This document shows positions 22,716 to 37,000 of a stretch of DNA of 64,000 bases, piece by piece. The first letter of the stretch is position 1, and every line of letters begins with the position of its first letter. The stretch is from contig OZ038528.1 in assembly GCA_964036665.1 (NCBI GenBank), forward strand, positions 8,500,501-8,564,500, given 5' to 3'. This DNA comes from Gordius sp. MW1. Lineage: Eukaryota; Nematomorpha; Gordioida; Gordea; Gordiidae. The position numbers and the translations under genes are program-made. The notes under the pieces were generated by a model that searched no databases, was not told the DNA's origin, and saw only the letters and a list, made by a program, of their open reading frames with translations.

Positions 22716-25700
22716 CGTGGTTTCTATGATCCCAAGTAAAAATTTATCAGAATCTAAAAACTATTACTTTGAAATCATGATCGCATAGAGCCATTTTCAA
22801 AAATTAAGCACTCACGTTGCGATACAACAAACTAATCGCAACAATAAAACGTTGTCTTTTGTCAAAATGATAGTTCTCGCAGCTAAAAACCTCTTTTCGG
22901 AAGTAAATCGAGGATAATAGGATTCTCAAATTGGCTTACTTTTATATATTTTTTCATGCTCTTTCACATAGAATCGAAAAAAATAAATATATTTACCTCA
23001 AAATTTTTCACATATTTTTCTTTCAACCGTATGCATCCGATGAAAGTTGTCGTTTTCAGACGTGGTTTCGATGATAAAAAGTAAAAATATATCAGAATCA
23101 GAAAACTATTACTTTAAAATCATGATCGCATAGTGCATTTTTGAAAAATTAAGCACTCACGTTGCGATACAACTAACCAATCGCAACAATAAAACGTTGT
23201 CTTTTGTCAAAATGATAATTCTCGCAGCTTAAAACCTTTATTCGGAAGTCAATCGAGGATAATAGGATTCTCAAATTGGCTTACTTTTATGTATTTTTTC
23301 ATGCTCTTTCACATAGAATCGAAAAAAATGAATATTTTTACCACAAAATTTTTCACATATTTTTCTTTGAACCGTATTCATCCGATGAAAGATGTCGTTT
23401 TCAGACGTGGTTTCTATGATCCCAAGTAAAAATTTATCAGAATCTAATAACTATTACTTTGAAATCATGTTCGATAGAGCCATTTTCAAAAATTAAGCAC
23501 TCACGTTGCGATACAACAAACTAATCGCAACAATAAAACGTTGTCTTTTGTCAAAATGATAGTTCTGGCAGCTCAAAACCTCTTTTCGGAAGTAAATCTA
23601 GGATAATAGGATTCTCAAATTGGCTTAATTTTATATATTTTTTCATGCTCTTTCACATAGAATCGAAAAAAATGAATATTTTTACCACAAAATTTTTCAC
23701 ATATTTTTCTTTGAACCGTATTCATCCGATGAAAGATGTCGTTTTCAGACGTGGTTTCTATGATCCCAAGTAAAAATTTATCAGAATCTAAAAACTATTA
23801 CTTTGAAATCATGATCGCATAGAGCCATTTTCAAAAATTAAGCACTCACGTTGCGATACAACAAACTAATCGCAACAATAAAACGTTGTCTTTTGTCAAA
23901 ATGATAGTTCTGGCAGCTCAAAACCTCTTTTCGGAAGTAAATCGAGGATAATAGGATTCTCAAATTGGCTTAATTTTATATATTTTTTCATGCTCTTTCA
24001 CATAGAATCGAAAAAAATAAATATTTTTACCTCAAAATTTTTCACATATTTTTCTTTGAACCGTATTCATCCGATGAAAGTTGTCGTTTTCAGACGTGGT
24101 TTCTATGATCTCAAGTAAAAATTTATCAGAATCTAAAAACTATTACTTTGAAATCATGATCGCATAGTGCATTTTTGAAAAATTAAGCACTCACGTTGCG
24201 ATACAACAAACTAATCGCAACAATAAAACGTTGTCTTTTGTCAAAATGATAGTTCTCGCAGCTAAAAACCTCTTTTCGGAAGTAAATCGAGGATAATAGG
24301 ATTCTCAAATTGGCTTACTTTTATATATTTTTTCATGCTCTTTCACATAGAATCGAAAAAAATAAATATTTTTACCTCAAAATTTTTCACATATTTTTCT
24401 TTCAACCGTATGCATCCGATGAAAGTTGTCGTTTTCAGACGTGGTTTCTATGATCCCAAGTAAAAATTTATCAGAATCTAAAAACTATTACTTTGAAATC
24501 ATGATCGCATTGAGCCATTTTCAAAAATTAAGCACTCACGTTGCGATACAACAAACTAATCGCAACAATAAAACGTTGTCTTTTGTCAAAATGATAGTTC
24601 TCGCAGCTAAAAACCTCTTTTCGGAAGTAAATCGAGGATAATAGGATTCTCAAATTGGCTTACTTTTATATATTTTTTCATGCTCTTTCACATAGAATCG
24701 AAAAAAATAAATATTTTTACCTCAAAATTTTTCACATATTTTTCTTTCAACCGTATGCATCCGATGAAAGTTGTCGTTTTCAGACGTGGTTTCTATGATC
24801 CCAAGTAAAAATTTATCAGAATCTAAAAACTATTACTTTGAAATCATGATCGCATTGAGCCATTTTCAAAAATTAAGCACTCACGTTGCGATACAACAAA
24901 CTAATCGCAACAATAAAACGTTGTCTTTTGTCAAAATGATAGTTCTGGGAGCTCAAAACCTCTTTTCGGAAGTAAATCGAGGATAATAGGATTATCAAAT
25001 TGGCTTACTTTTATATATTTTTTCATACTCTTTCACATAGAATCGAAAAAAATGAATATTTTTACCACAAAATTTTTCACATATTTTTCTTTGAACCGTA
25101 TTCATCCGATGAAAGTTGTCGTTTTCAGACGTGGTTTCTATGATCCCAAGTAAAAATTTATCAGAATCTAAAAACTATTACTTTGAAATCATGATCGCAT
25201 AGAGCCATTTTCAAAAATTAAGCACTCACGTTGCGATACAACAAACTAATCGCAACAATAAAACGTTGTCTTTTGTCAAAATGATAGTTCTCGCAGCTAA
25301 AAACCTCTTTTCGGAAGTAAATCGAGGATAATAGGATTCTCAAATTGGCTTACTTTTATATATTTTTTCATGCTCTTTCACATAGAATCGAAAAAAATGA
25401 ATATTTTTACCACAAAATTTTTCACATATTTTTCTTTGAACCGTATTCATCCGATGAAAGATGTCGTTTTCAGACGTGGTTTCTATGATCCCAAGTAAAA
25501 ATTTATCAGAATCTAAAAACTATTACTTTGAAATCATGATCGCATAGAGCCATTTTCAAAAATTAAGCACTCACGTTGCGATACAACAAACTAATCGCAA
25601 CAATAAAACGTTGTCTTTTGTCAAAATGATAGTTCTGGCAGCTCAAAACCTCTTTTCGGAAGTAAATCGAGGATAATAGGATTCTCAAATTGGCTTAATT

Positions 25701-27544
25701 TTATATATTTTTTCATGCTCTTTCACATAGAATCGAAAAAAATAAATATTTTTACCTCAAAATTTTTCACATATTTTTCTTTGAACCGTATTCATCCGAT
25801 GAAAGTTGTCGTTTTCAGACGTGGTTTCTATGATCTCAAGTAAAAATTTATCAGAATCTAAAAACTATTACTTTGAAATCATGATCGCATAGTGCATTTT
25901 TGAAAAATTAAGCACTCACGTTGCGATACAACAAACTAATCGCAACAATAAAACGTTGTCTTTTGTCAAAATGATAGTTCTCGCAGCTAAAAACCTCTTT
26001 TCGGAAGTAAATCGAGGATAATAGGATTCTCAAATTGGCTTACTTTTATATATTTTTTCATGCTCTTTCACATAGAATCGAAAAAAATAAATATTTTTAC
26101 CTCAAAATTTTTCACATATTTTTCTTTCAACCGTATGCATCCGATGAAAGTTGTCGTTTTCAGACGTGGTTTCTATGATCCCAAGTAAAAATTTATCAGA
26201 ATCTAAAAACTATTACTTTGAAATCATGATCGCATTGAGCCATTTTCAAAAATTAAGCACTCACGTTGCGATACAACAAACTAATCGCAACAATAAAACG
26301 TTGTCTTTTGTCAAAATGATAGTTCTCGCAGCTAAAAACCTCTTTTCGGAAGTAAATCGAGGATAATAGGATTCTCAAATTGGCTTACTTTTATATATTT
26401 TTTCATGCTCTTTCACATAGAATCGAAAAAAATAAATATTTTTACCTCAAAATTTTTCACATATTTTTCTTTCAACCGTATGCATCCGATGAAAGTTGTC
26501 GTTTTCAGACGTGGTTTCTATGATCCCAAGTAAAAATTTATCAGAATCTAAAAACTATTACTTTGAAATCATGATCGCATTGAGCCATTTTCAAAAATTA
26601 AGCACTCACGTTGCGATACAACAAACTAATCGCAACAATAAAACGTTGTCTTTTGTCAAAATGATAGTTCTGGGAGCTCAAAACCTCTTTTCGGAAGTAA
26701 ATCGAGGATAATAGGATTATCAAATTGGCTTACTTTTATATATTTTTTCATACTCTTTCACATAGAATCGAAAAAAATGAATATTTTTACCACAAAATTT
26801 TTCACATATTTTTCTTTGAACCGTATTCATCCGATGAAAGTTGTCGTTTTCAGACGTGGTTTCTATGATCCCAAGTAAAAATTTATCAGAATCTAAAAAC
26901 TATTACTTTGAAATCATGATCGCATAGAGCCATTTTCAAAAATTAAGCACTCACGTTGCGATACAACAAACTAATCGCAACAATAAAACGTTGTCTTTTG
27001 TCAAAATGATAGTTCTCGCAGCTAAAAACCTCTTTTCGGAAGTAAATCGAGGATAATAGGATTCTCAAATTGGCTTACTTTTATATATTTTTTCATGCTC
27101 TTTCACATAGAATCGAAAAAAATAAATATTTTTACCTCAAAACTTTTCACATATTTTTCTTTCAACCGTATGCATCCGATGAAAGTTGTCGTTTTCAGAC
27201 GTGGTTTCGATGATAAAAAGTAAAAATATATCAGAATCAGAAAACTATTACTTTAAAATCATGATCGCATAGTGCATTTTTGAAAAATTAAGCACTCACG
27301 TTGCGATACAACAAACTAATCGCAACAATAAAACGTTGTCTTTTGTCAAAATGATAATTCTCGCAGCTTAAAACCTTTATTCGGAAGTCAATCGATAATA
27401 ATAGGATTCTCAAATTGGCTTACTTTTATGTATTTTTTCATGCTCTTTCACATAGAATCGAAAAAAATAAATATTTTTACCTCAAAATTTTTCACATATT
27501 TTTCTTTGAACCGTATTCATCCGATGAAAGTTGTCGTTTTCAGA
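22716..27544 (+). repeat. First copy of a 5174-bp (15-monomer) tandem duplication
   Basis: Private variants recur 5174 bp downstream: AACTAACCAATCGC (23171 / 28345), CTAATAACTATT (23444 / 28618), CATGTTCGATAGAG (23467 / 28641), AAATCTAGG (23595 / 28769), TTATCAAATTGG (24992 / 30166) and ATCGATAATAATAGG (27391 / 32565). The homology begins within the preceding monomer (22371 / 27545), whose tails share GAAAAGAATG but whose heads differ. It fades in the tail of the unit at 27200. Confidence 0.88.
23750..27199 (+). repeat. 1725-bp pentamer duplicated inside the 5174-bp unit
   Basis: The order at 23750, 24095, 24440, 24785 and 25130 is repeated at 25475, 25820, 26165, 26510 and 26855. Shared private markers are GATGTCG, GATCTCAAG (24108 / 25833), a pair of open-frame TTG copies, TTCTGGGAGC, TTATCAAATTGG and TTTTCATACTC. 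The same pair appears again at 28924-32373 because of the larger duplication. This stretch has no B heads. Confidence 0.87.
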
Positions 27545-27889
27545 CGTGGTTTCGATGATAAAAAGTAAAAATATATCAGAATCAGAAAACTATTACTTTA
27601 AAATCATGATCGCATAGTGCATTTTTGAAAAATTAAGCACTCACGTTGCGATACAACAAACTAATCGCAACAATAAAACGTTGTCTTTTGTCAAAATGAT
27701 AGTTCTGGCAGCTCAAAACCTCTTTTCGGAAGTAAATCGAGGATAATAGGATTCTCAAATTGGCTTAATTTTATATATTTTTTCATGCTCTTTCACATAG
27801 AATCGAAAAGAATGAATATTTTTACCAAAAAATTTTTCACATATTTTTCTTTGAACCGTATTCATCCGATGAAAGTTGTCGTTTTCAGA

Positions 27890-30800
27890 CGTGGTTTCTA
27901 TGATCCCAAGTAAAAATTTATCAGAATCTAAAAACTATTACTTTGAAATCATGATCGCATAGAGCCATTTTCAAAAATTAAGCACTCACGTTGCGATACA
28001 ACAAACTAATCGCAACAATAAAACGTTGTCTTTTGTCAAAATGATAGTTCTCGCAGCTAAAAACCTCTTTTCGGAAGTAAATCGAGGATAATAGGATTCT
28101 CAAATTGGCTTACTTTTATATATTTTTTCATGCTCTTTCACATAGAATCGAAAAAAATAAATATATTTACCTCAAAATTTTTCACATATTTTTCTTTCAA
28201 CCGTATGCATCCGATGAAAGTTGTCGTTTTCAGACGTGGTTTCGATGATAAAAAGTAAAAATATATCAGAATCAGAAAACTATTACTTTAAAATCATGAT
28301 CGCATAGTGCATTTTTGAAAAATTAAGCACTCACGTTGCGATACAACTAACCAATCGCAACAATAAAACGTTGTCTTTTGTCAAAATGATAATTCTCGCA
28401 GCTTAAAACCTTTATTCGGAAGTCAATCGAGGATAATAGGATTCTCAAATTGGCTTACTTTTATGTATTTTTTCATGCTCTTTCACATAGAATCGAAAAA
28501 AATGAATATTTTTACCACAAAATTTTTCACATATTTTTCTTTGAACCGTATTCATCCGATGAAAGATGTCGTTTTCAGACGTGGTTTCTATGATCCCAAG
28601 TAAAAATTTATCAGAATCTAATAACTATTACTTTGAAATCATGTTCGATAGAGCCATTTTCAAAAATTAAGCACTCACGTTGCGATACAACAAACTAATC
28701 GCAACAATAAAACGTTGTCTTTTGTCAAAATGATAGTTCTGGCAGCTCAAAACCTCTTTTCGGAAGTAAATCTAGGATAATAGGATTCTCAAATTGGCTT
28801 AATTTTATATATTTTTTCATGCTCTTTCACATAGAATCGAAAAAAATGAATATTTTTACCACAAAATTTTTCACATATTTTTCTTTGAACCGTATTCATC
28901 CGATGAAAGATGTCGTTTTCAGACGTGGTTTCTATGATCCCAAGTAAAAATTTATCAGAATCTAAAAACTATTACTTTGAAATCATGATCGCATAGAGCC
29001 ATTTTCAAAAATTAAGCACTCACGTTGCGATACAACAAACTAATCGCAACAATAAAACGTTGTCTTTTGTCAAAATGATAGTTCTGGCAGCTCAAAACCT
29101 CTTTTCGGAAGTAAATCGAGGATAATAGGATTCTCAAATTGGCTTAATTTTATATATTTTTTCATGCTCTTTCACATAGAATCGAAAAAAATAAATATTT
29201 TTACCTCAAAATTTTTCACATATTTTTCTTTGAACCGTATTCATCCGATGAAAGTTGTCGTTTTCAGACGTGGTTTCTATGATCTCAAGTAAAAATTTAT
29301 CAGAATCTAAAAACTATTACTTTGAAATCATGATCGCATAGTGCATTTTTGAAAAATTAAGCACTCACGTTGCGATACAACAAACTAATCGCAACAATAA
29401 AACGTTGTCTTTTGTCAAAATGATAGTTCTCGCAGCTAAAAACCTCTTTTCGGAAGTAAATCGAGGATAATAGGATTCTCAAATTGGCTTACTTTTATAT
29501 ATTTTTTCATGCTCTTTCACATAGAATCGAAAAAAATAAATATTTTTACCTCAAAATTTTTCACATATTTTTCTTTCAACCGTATGCATCCGATGAAAGT
29601 TGTCGTTTTCAGACGTGGTTTCTATGATCCCAAGTAAAAATTTATCAGAATCTAAAAACTATTACTTTGAAATCATGATCGCATTGAGCCATTTTCAAAA
29701 ATTAAGCACTCACGTTGCGATACAACAAACTAATCGCAACAATAAAACGTTGTCTTTTGTCAAAATGATAGTTCTCGCAGCTAAAAACCTCTTTTCGGAA
29801 GTAAATCGAGGATAATAGGATTCTCAAATTGGCTTACTTTTATATATTTTTTCATGCTCTTTCACATAGAATCGAAAAAAATAAATATTTTTACCTCAAA
29901 ATTTTTCACATATTTTTCTTTCAACCGTATGCATCCGATGAAAGTTGTCGTTTTCAGACGTGGTTTCTATGATCCCAAGTAAAAATTTATCAGAATCTAA
30001 AAACTATTACTTTGAAATCATGATCGCATTGAGCCATTTTCAAAAATTAAGCACTCACGTTGCGATACAACAAACTAATCGCAACAATAAAACGTTGTCT
30101 TTTGTCAAAATGATAGTTCTGGGAGCTCAAAACCTCTTTTCGGAAGTAAATCGAGGATAATAGGATTATCAAATTGGCTTACTTTTATATATTTTTTCAT
30201 ACTCTTTCACATAGAATCGAAAAAAATGAATATTTTTACCACAAAATTTTTCACATATTTTTCTTTGAACCGTATTCATCCGATGAAAGTTGTCGTTTTC
30301 AGACGTGGTTTCTATGATCCCAAGTAAAAATTTATCAGAATCTAAAAACTATTACTTTGAAATCATGATCGCATAGAGCCATTTTCAAAAATTAAGCACT
30401 CACGTTGCGATACAACAAACTAATCGCAACAATAAAACGTTGTCTTTTGTCAAAATGATAGTTCTCGCAGCTAAAAACCTCTTTTCGGAAGTAAATCGAG
30501 GATAATAGGATTCTCAAATTGGCTTACTTTTATATATTTTTTCATGCTCTTTCACATAGAATCGAAAAAAATGAATATTTTTACCACAAAATTTTTCACA
30601 TATTTTTCTTTGAACCGTATTCATCCGATGAAAGATGTCGTTTTCAGACGTGGTTTCTATGATCCCAAGTAAAAATTTATCAGAATCTAAAAACTATTAC
30701 TTTGAAATCATGATCGCATAGAGCCATTTTCAAAAATTAAGCACTCACGTTGCGATACAACAAACTAATCGCAACAATAAAACGTTGTCTTTTGTCAAAA

Positions 30801-32718
30801 TGATAGTTCTGGCAGCTCAAAACCTCTTTTCGGAAGTAAATCGAGGATAATAGGATTCTCAAATTGGCTTAATTTTATATATTTTTTCATGCTCTTTCAC
30901 ATAGAATCGAAAAAAATAAATATTTTTACCTCAAAATTTTTCACATATTTTTCTTTGAACCGTATTCATCCGATGAAAGTTGTCGTTTTCAGACGTGGTT
31001 TCTATGATCTCAAGTAAAAATTTATCAGAATCTAAAAACTATTACTTTGAAATCATGATCGCATAGTGCATTTTTGAAAAATTAAGCACTCACGTTGCGA
31101 TACAACAAACTAATCGCAACAATAAAACGTTGTCTTTTGTCAAAATGATAGTTCTCGCAGCTAAAAACCTCTTTTCGGAAGTAAATCGAGGATAATAGGA
31201 TTCTCAAATTGGCTTACTTTTATATATTTTTTCATGCTCTTTCACATAGAATCGAAAAAAATAAATATTTTTACCTCAAAATTTTTCACATATTTTTCTT
31301 TCAACCGTATGCATCCGATGAAAGTTGTCGTTTTCAGACGTGGTTTCTATGATCCCAAGTAAAAATTTATCAGAATCTAAAAACTATTACTTTGAAATCA
31401 TGATCGCATTGAGCCATTTTCAAAAATTAAGCACTCACGTTGCGATACAACAAACTAATCGCAACAATAAAACGTTGTCTTTTGTCAAAATGATAGTTCT
31501 CGCAGCTAAAAACCTCTTTTCGGAAGTAAATCGAGGATAATAGGATTCTCAAATTGGCTTACTTTTATATATTTTTTCATGCTCTTTCACATAGAATCGA
31601 AAAAAATAAATATTTTTACCTCAAAATTTTTCACATATTTTTCTTTCAACCGTATGCATCCGATGAAAGTTGTCGTTTTCAGACGTGGTTTCTATGATCC
31701 CAAGTAAAAATTTATCAGAATCTAAAAACTATTACTTTGAAATCATGATCGCATTGAGCCATTTTCAAAAATTAAGCACTCACGTTGCGATACAACAAAC
31801 TAATCGCAACAATAAAACGTTGTCTTTTGTCAAAATGATAGTTCTGGGAGCTCAAAACCTCTTTTCGGAAGTAAATCGAGGATAATAGGATTATCAAATT
31901 GGCTTACTTTTATATATTTTTTCATACTCTTTCACATAGAATCGAAAAAAATGAATATTTTTACCACAAAATTTTTCACATATTTTTCTTTGAACCGTAT
32001 TCATCCGATGAAAGTTGTCGTTTTCAGACGTGGTTTCTATGATCCCAAGTAAAAATTTATCAGAATCTAAAAACTATTACTTTGAAATCATGATCGCATA
32101 GAGCCATTTTCAAAAATTAAGCACTCACGTTGCGATACAACAAACTAATCGCAACAATAAAACGTTGTCTTTTGTCAAAATGATAGTTCTCGCAGCTAAA
32201 AACCTCTTTTCGGAAGTAAATCGAGGATAATAGGATTCTCAAATTGGCTTACTTTTATATATTTTTTCATGCTCTTTCACATAGAATCGAAAAAAATAAA
32301 TATTTTTACCTCAAAACTTTTCACATATTTTTCTTTCAACCGTATGCATCCGATGAAAGTTGTCGTTTTCAGACGTGGTTTCGATGATAAAAAGTAAAAA
32401 TATATCAGAATCAGAAAACTATTACTTTAAAATCATGATCGCATAGTGCATTTTTGAAAAATTAAGCACTCACGTTGCGATACAACAAACTAATCGCAAC
32501 AATAAAACGTTGTCTTTTGTCAAAATGATAATTCTCGCAGCTTAAAACCTTTATTCGGAAGTCAATCGATAATAATAGGATTCTCAAATTGGCTTACTTT
32601 TATGTATTTTTTCATGCTCTTTCACATAGAATCGAAAAAAATAAATATTTTTACCACAAAATTTTTAACATATTTTTCTTTGAACCGTATTCATCCGATG
32701 AAAGTTGTCGTTTTCAGA
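27890..32718 (+). repeat. Second copy of the 5174-bp tandem duplication
   Basis: This block reproduces 22716-27544 monomer by monomer, including the 344-bp units caused by the CATGTTCGATAG deletion. The copies look nearly identical over long stretches, which makes this one of the youngest large events in the window. A shorter, more diverged third relative with AACTAACCAATCGC at 33865 and GTTCGATAG at 34163 follows 5.52 kb (16 monomers) later. Confidence 0.88.
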
Positions 32719-34098
32719 CGTGGTTTCTATGATCCCAAGTAAAAATTTATCAGAATCTAAAAACTATTACTTTGAAATCATGATCGCATTGAGCCATTTT
32801 CAAAAATTAAGCACTCACGTTGCGATACAACAAACTAATCGCAACAATAAAACGTTGTCTTTTGTCAAAATGATAGTTCTGGCAGCTCAAAACCTCTTTT
32901 CGGAAGTAAATCGAGGATAATAGGATTCTCAAATTGGCTTACCTTTATATATTTTTTCATGCTCTTTCACATAGAATCGAAAAAAATGAATATTTTTACC
33001 ACAAAATTTTTCACATATTTTTCTTTGAACCGTATTCATCCGATGAAAGTTGTCGTTTTCAGACGTGATTTCTATGATCCCAAGTAAAAATTTATCAGAA
33101 TCTAAAAACTATTACTTTGAAATCATGATCGCATAGAGCCATTTTCAAAAATTAAGCACTCACGTTGCGATACAACAAACTAATCGCAACAATAAAACGT
33201 TGTCTTTTGTCAAAATGATAGTTCTGGGAGCTCAAAACCTCTTTTCGGAAGTAAATCGAGGATAATAGGATTCTCAAATTGGCTTAATTTTATATATTTT
33301 TTCATGCTCTTTCACATAGAATCGAAAAAAATGAATTTTTTTACCACAAAATTTTTCACATATTTTTCTTTGAACCGTATTCATCCGATGAAAGTTGTCG
33401 TTTTCAGACGTGGTTTCTATGATCCCAAGTAAAAATTTATCAGAATCTAAAAACTATTACTTTGAAATCATGATCGCATAGAGCCATTTTCAAAAATTAA
33501 GCACTCACGTTGCGATACAACAAACTAATCGCAACAATAAAACGTTGTCTTTTGTCAAAATGATAGTTCTCGCAGCTAAAAACCTCTTTTCGGAAGTAAA
33601 TCGAGGATAATAGGATTCTCAAATTGGCTTACTTTTATATATTTTTTCATGCTCTTTCACATAGAATCAAAAAAAATAAATATTTTTACCTCAAAATTTT
33701 TCACATATTTTTCTTTCAACCGTATGCATCCGATGAAAGTTGTCGTTTTCAGACGTGGTTTCGATGATAAAAAGTAAAAATATATCAGAATCAGAAAACT
33801 ATTACTTTAAAATCATGATCGCATAGTGCATTTTTGAAAAATTAAGCACTCACGTTGCGATACAACTAACCAATCGCAACAATAAAACGTTGTCTTTTGT
33901 CAAAATGATAATTCTCGCAGCTTAAAACCTTTATTCGGAAGTCAATCGAGGATAATAGGATTCTCAAATTGGCTTACTTTTATGTATTTTTTCATGCTCT
34001 TTCACATAGAATCGAAAAAAATGAATATTTTTACCACAAAATTTTTCACATATTTTTCTTTGAACCGTATTCATCCGATGAAAGATGTCGTTTTCAGA
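32719..34098 (+). repeat. Four monomers resembling 19611-20990
   Basis: Units at 32719 (A, open frame), 33064 (GGGAGCTC, GGCTTAATTTT, AATGAATTTTTTTACC), 33409 (A2) and 33754 (B) match 19611, 19956, 20301 and 20646 in order. They share GGCTTACCTTTATAT and the unusual AATTTTTTTACC (20227 / 33335). This links the end of the 5174-bp duplication to the 19-21 kb region, about 13.1 kb away. Confidence 0.75.
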
Positions 34099-37000
34099 CG
34101 TGGTTTCTATGATCCCAAGTAAAAATTAATCAGAATCTAAAAACTATTACTTTGAAATCATGTTCGATAGAGCCATTTTCAAAAATTAAGCACTCACGTT
34201 GCGATACAACAAACTAATCGCAACAATAAAACGTTGTCTTTTGTCAAAATGATAGTTCTGGCAGCTCAAAACCTCTTTTCGGAAGTAAATCGAGGATAAT
34301 AGGATTCTCAAATTGGCTTAATTTTATATATTTTTTCATGCTCTTTCACATAGAATCGAAAAAAATGAATATCTTTACCACAAAATTTTTCACATATTTT
34401 TCTTTGAACCGTATTCATCCGATGAAAGATGTCGTTTTCAGACGTGGTTTCTATGATCCCAAGTAAAAATTTATCAGAATCTAAAAACTATTACTTTGAA
34501 ATCATGATCGCATAGAGCCATTTTCAAAAATTAAGCACTCACGTTGCGATACAACAAACTAATCGCAACAATAAAACGTTGTCTTTTGTCAAAATGATAG
34601 TTCTGGCAGCTCAAAACCTCTTTTCGGAAGTAAATCGAGGATAATAGGATTCTCAAATTGGCTTAATTTTATATATTTTTTCATGCTCTTTCACATAGAA
34701 TCGAAAAAAATAAACATTTTTACCCCAAAATTTTTCACATATTTTTCTTTGAACCGTATTCATCCGATGAAAGTTGTCGTTTTCAGACGTGGTTTCTATG
34801 ATCTCAAGTAAAAATTTATCAGAATCTAAAAACTATTACTTTGAAATCATGATCGCATAGAGCCATTTTCAAAAATTAAGCACTCACGTTGCGATACAAC
34901 AAACTAATCGCAACAATAAAACGTTGTCTTTTGTCAAAATGATAGTTCTCGCAGCTAAAAACCTCTTTTCGGAAGTAAATCGAGGATAATAGGATTCTCA
35001 AATTGGCTTACTTTTATATATTTTTTCATGCTCTTTCACATAGAATCGAAAAAAATAAATATTTTTACCTCAAAATTTTTCACATATTTTTCTTTCAACC
35101 GTATGCATCCGATGAAAGTTGTCGTTTTCAGACGTGGTTTCTATGATCCCAAGTAAAAATTTATCAGAATCTAAAAACTATTACTTTGAAATCATGATCG
35201 CATTGAGCCATTTTCAAAAATTAAGCACTCACGTTGCGATACAACAAACTAATCGCAACAATAAAACGTTGTCTTTTGTCAAAATGATAATTCTCGCAGC
35301 TTAAAACCTTTATTCGGAAGTCAATCGAGGATAATAGGATTCTCAAATTGGCTTACTTTTATGTATTTTTTCATGCTCTTTCACATAGAATCGAAAAAAA
35401 TAAATATTTTTACCACAAAATTTTTCACATATTTTTCTTTGAACCGTATTCATCCGATGAAAGTTGTCGTTTTCAGACGTGGTTTCTATGATCCCAAGTA
35501 AAAATTTATCAGAATCTAAAAACTATTACTTTGAAATCATGATCGCATAGAGCCATTTTCAAAAATTAAGCACTCACGTTGCGATACAACAAACTAATCG
35601 CAACAATAAAACGTTGTCTTTTGTCAAAATGATAGTTCTGGCAGCTCAAAACCTCTTTTCGGAAGTAAATCGAGGATAACAGGATTCTCAAATTGGCTTA
35701 CTTTTATATATTTTTTCATGCTCTTTCACATAGAATCGAAAAAAATAAATATTTTTACCTCAAAATTTTTCACATATTTTTCTTTCAACCGTATGCATCC
35801 GATTAAAGTTGTCGTTTTCAGACGTGGTTTCTATGATCCCAAGTAAATATTTATCAGAATCTAAAAACTATTTTGAAATCATGATCGCATAGAGCCATTT
35901 TCAAAAATTAAGCACTCACGTTGCGATACAACAAACTAATCGCAACAATAAAACGTTGTCTTTTGTCAAAATGATAGTTCTGGCAGCTCAAAACCTCTTT
36001 TCGGAAGTAAATCGAGGATAATAGGATTCTCAAATTGGCTTACTTTTATATATTTTTTCATGCTCTTTCACATAGAATTGAAAAAAAATAAATATTTTTA
36101 CCACAAAATTTTTCACATATTTTTCTTTGAACCGTATTCATCCGATTAAAGTTGTCGTTTTCAGACGTGGTTTCTATGATCCCAAGTAAATATTTATCAG
36201 AATCTAAAAACTATTTTGAAATCATGATCGCATAGAGCCATTTTCAAAAATTAAGCACTCACGTTGCGATACAACAAACTAATCGCAACAATAAAACGTT
36301 GTCTTTTGTCAAAATGATAGTTCTGGCAGCTCAAAACCTCTTTTCGGAAGTAAATCGAGGATAATAGGATTCTCAAATTGGCTTACTTTTATATATTTTT
36401 TCATGCTCTTTCACATAGAATCAAAAAAAATAAATATTTTTACCTCAAAATTTTTCACATATTTTTCTTTCAACCGTATGCATCCGATGAAAGTTGTCGT
36501 TTTCAGACGTGGTTTCGATGATAAAAAGTAAAAATATATCAGAATCAGAAAACTATTACTTTAAAATCATGATCGCATAGTGCATTTTTGAAAAATTAAG
36601 CACTCACGTTGCGATACAACAAACTAATCGCAACAATAAAACGTTGTCTTTTGTCAAAATGATAATTCTCGCAGCTTAAAACCTTTATTCGGAAGTCAAT
36701 CGAGGATAATAGGATTCTCAAATTGTTTTACTTTTATGTATTTTTTCATGCTCTTTCACATAGAATTGAAAAAAATAAATATTTTTACCACAAAATTTTT
36801 CACATATTTTTCTTTGAACCGTATTCATCCGATGAAAGTTGTCGTTTTCAGACGTGGTTTCTATGATCCCAAGTAAAAGTTTATCAGAATCTAAAAACTA
36901 TTACTTTGAAATCATGATCGCATTGAGCCATTTTAAAAAATTAAGCACTCACGTTGCGATACAACAAACTAATCGCAACAATAAAACGTTGTCTTTTGTC

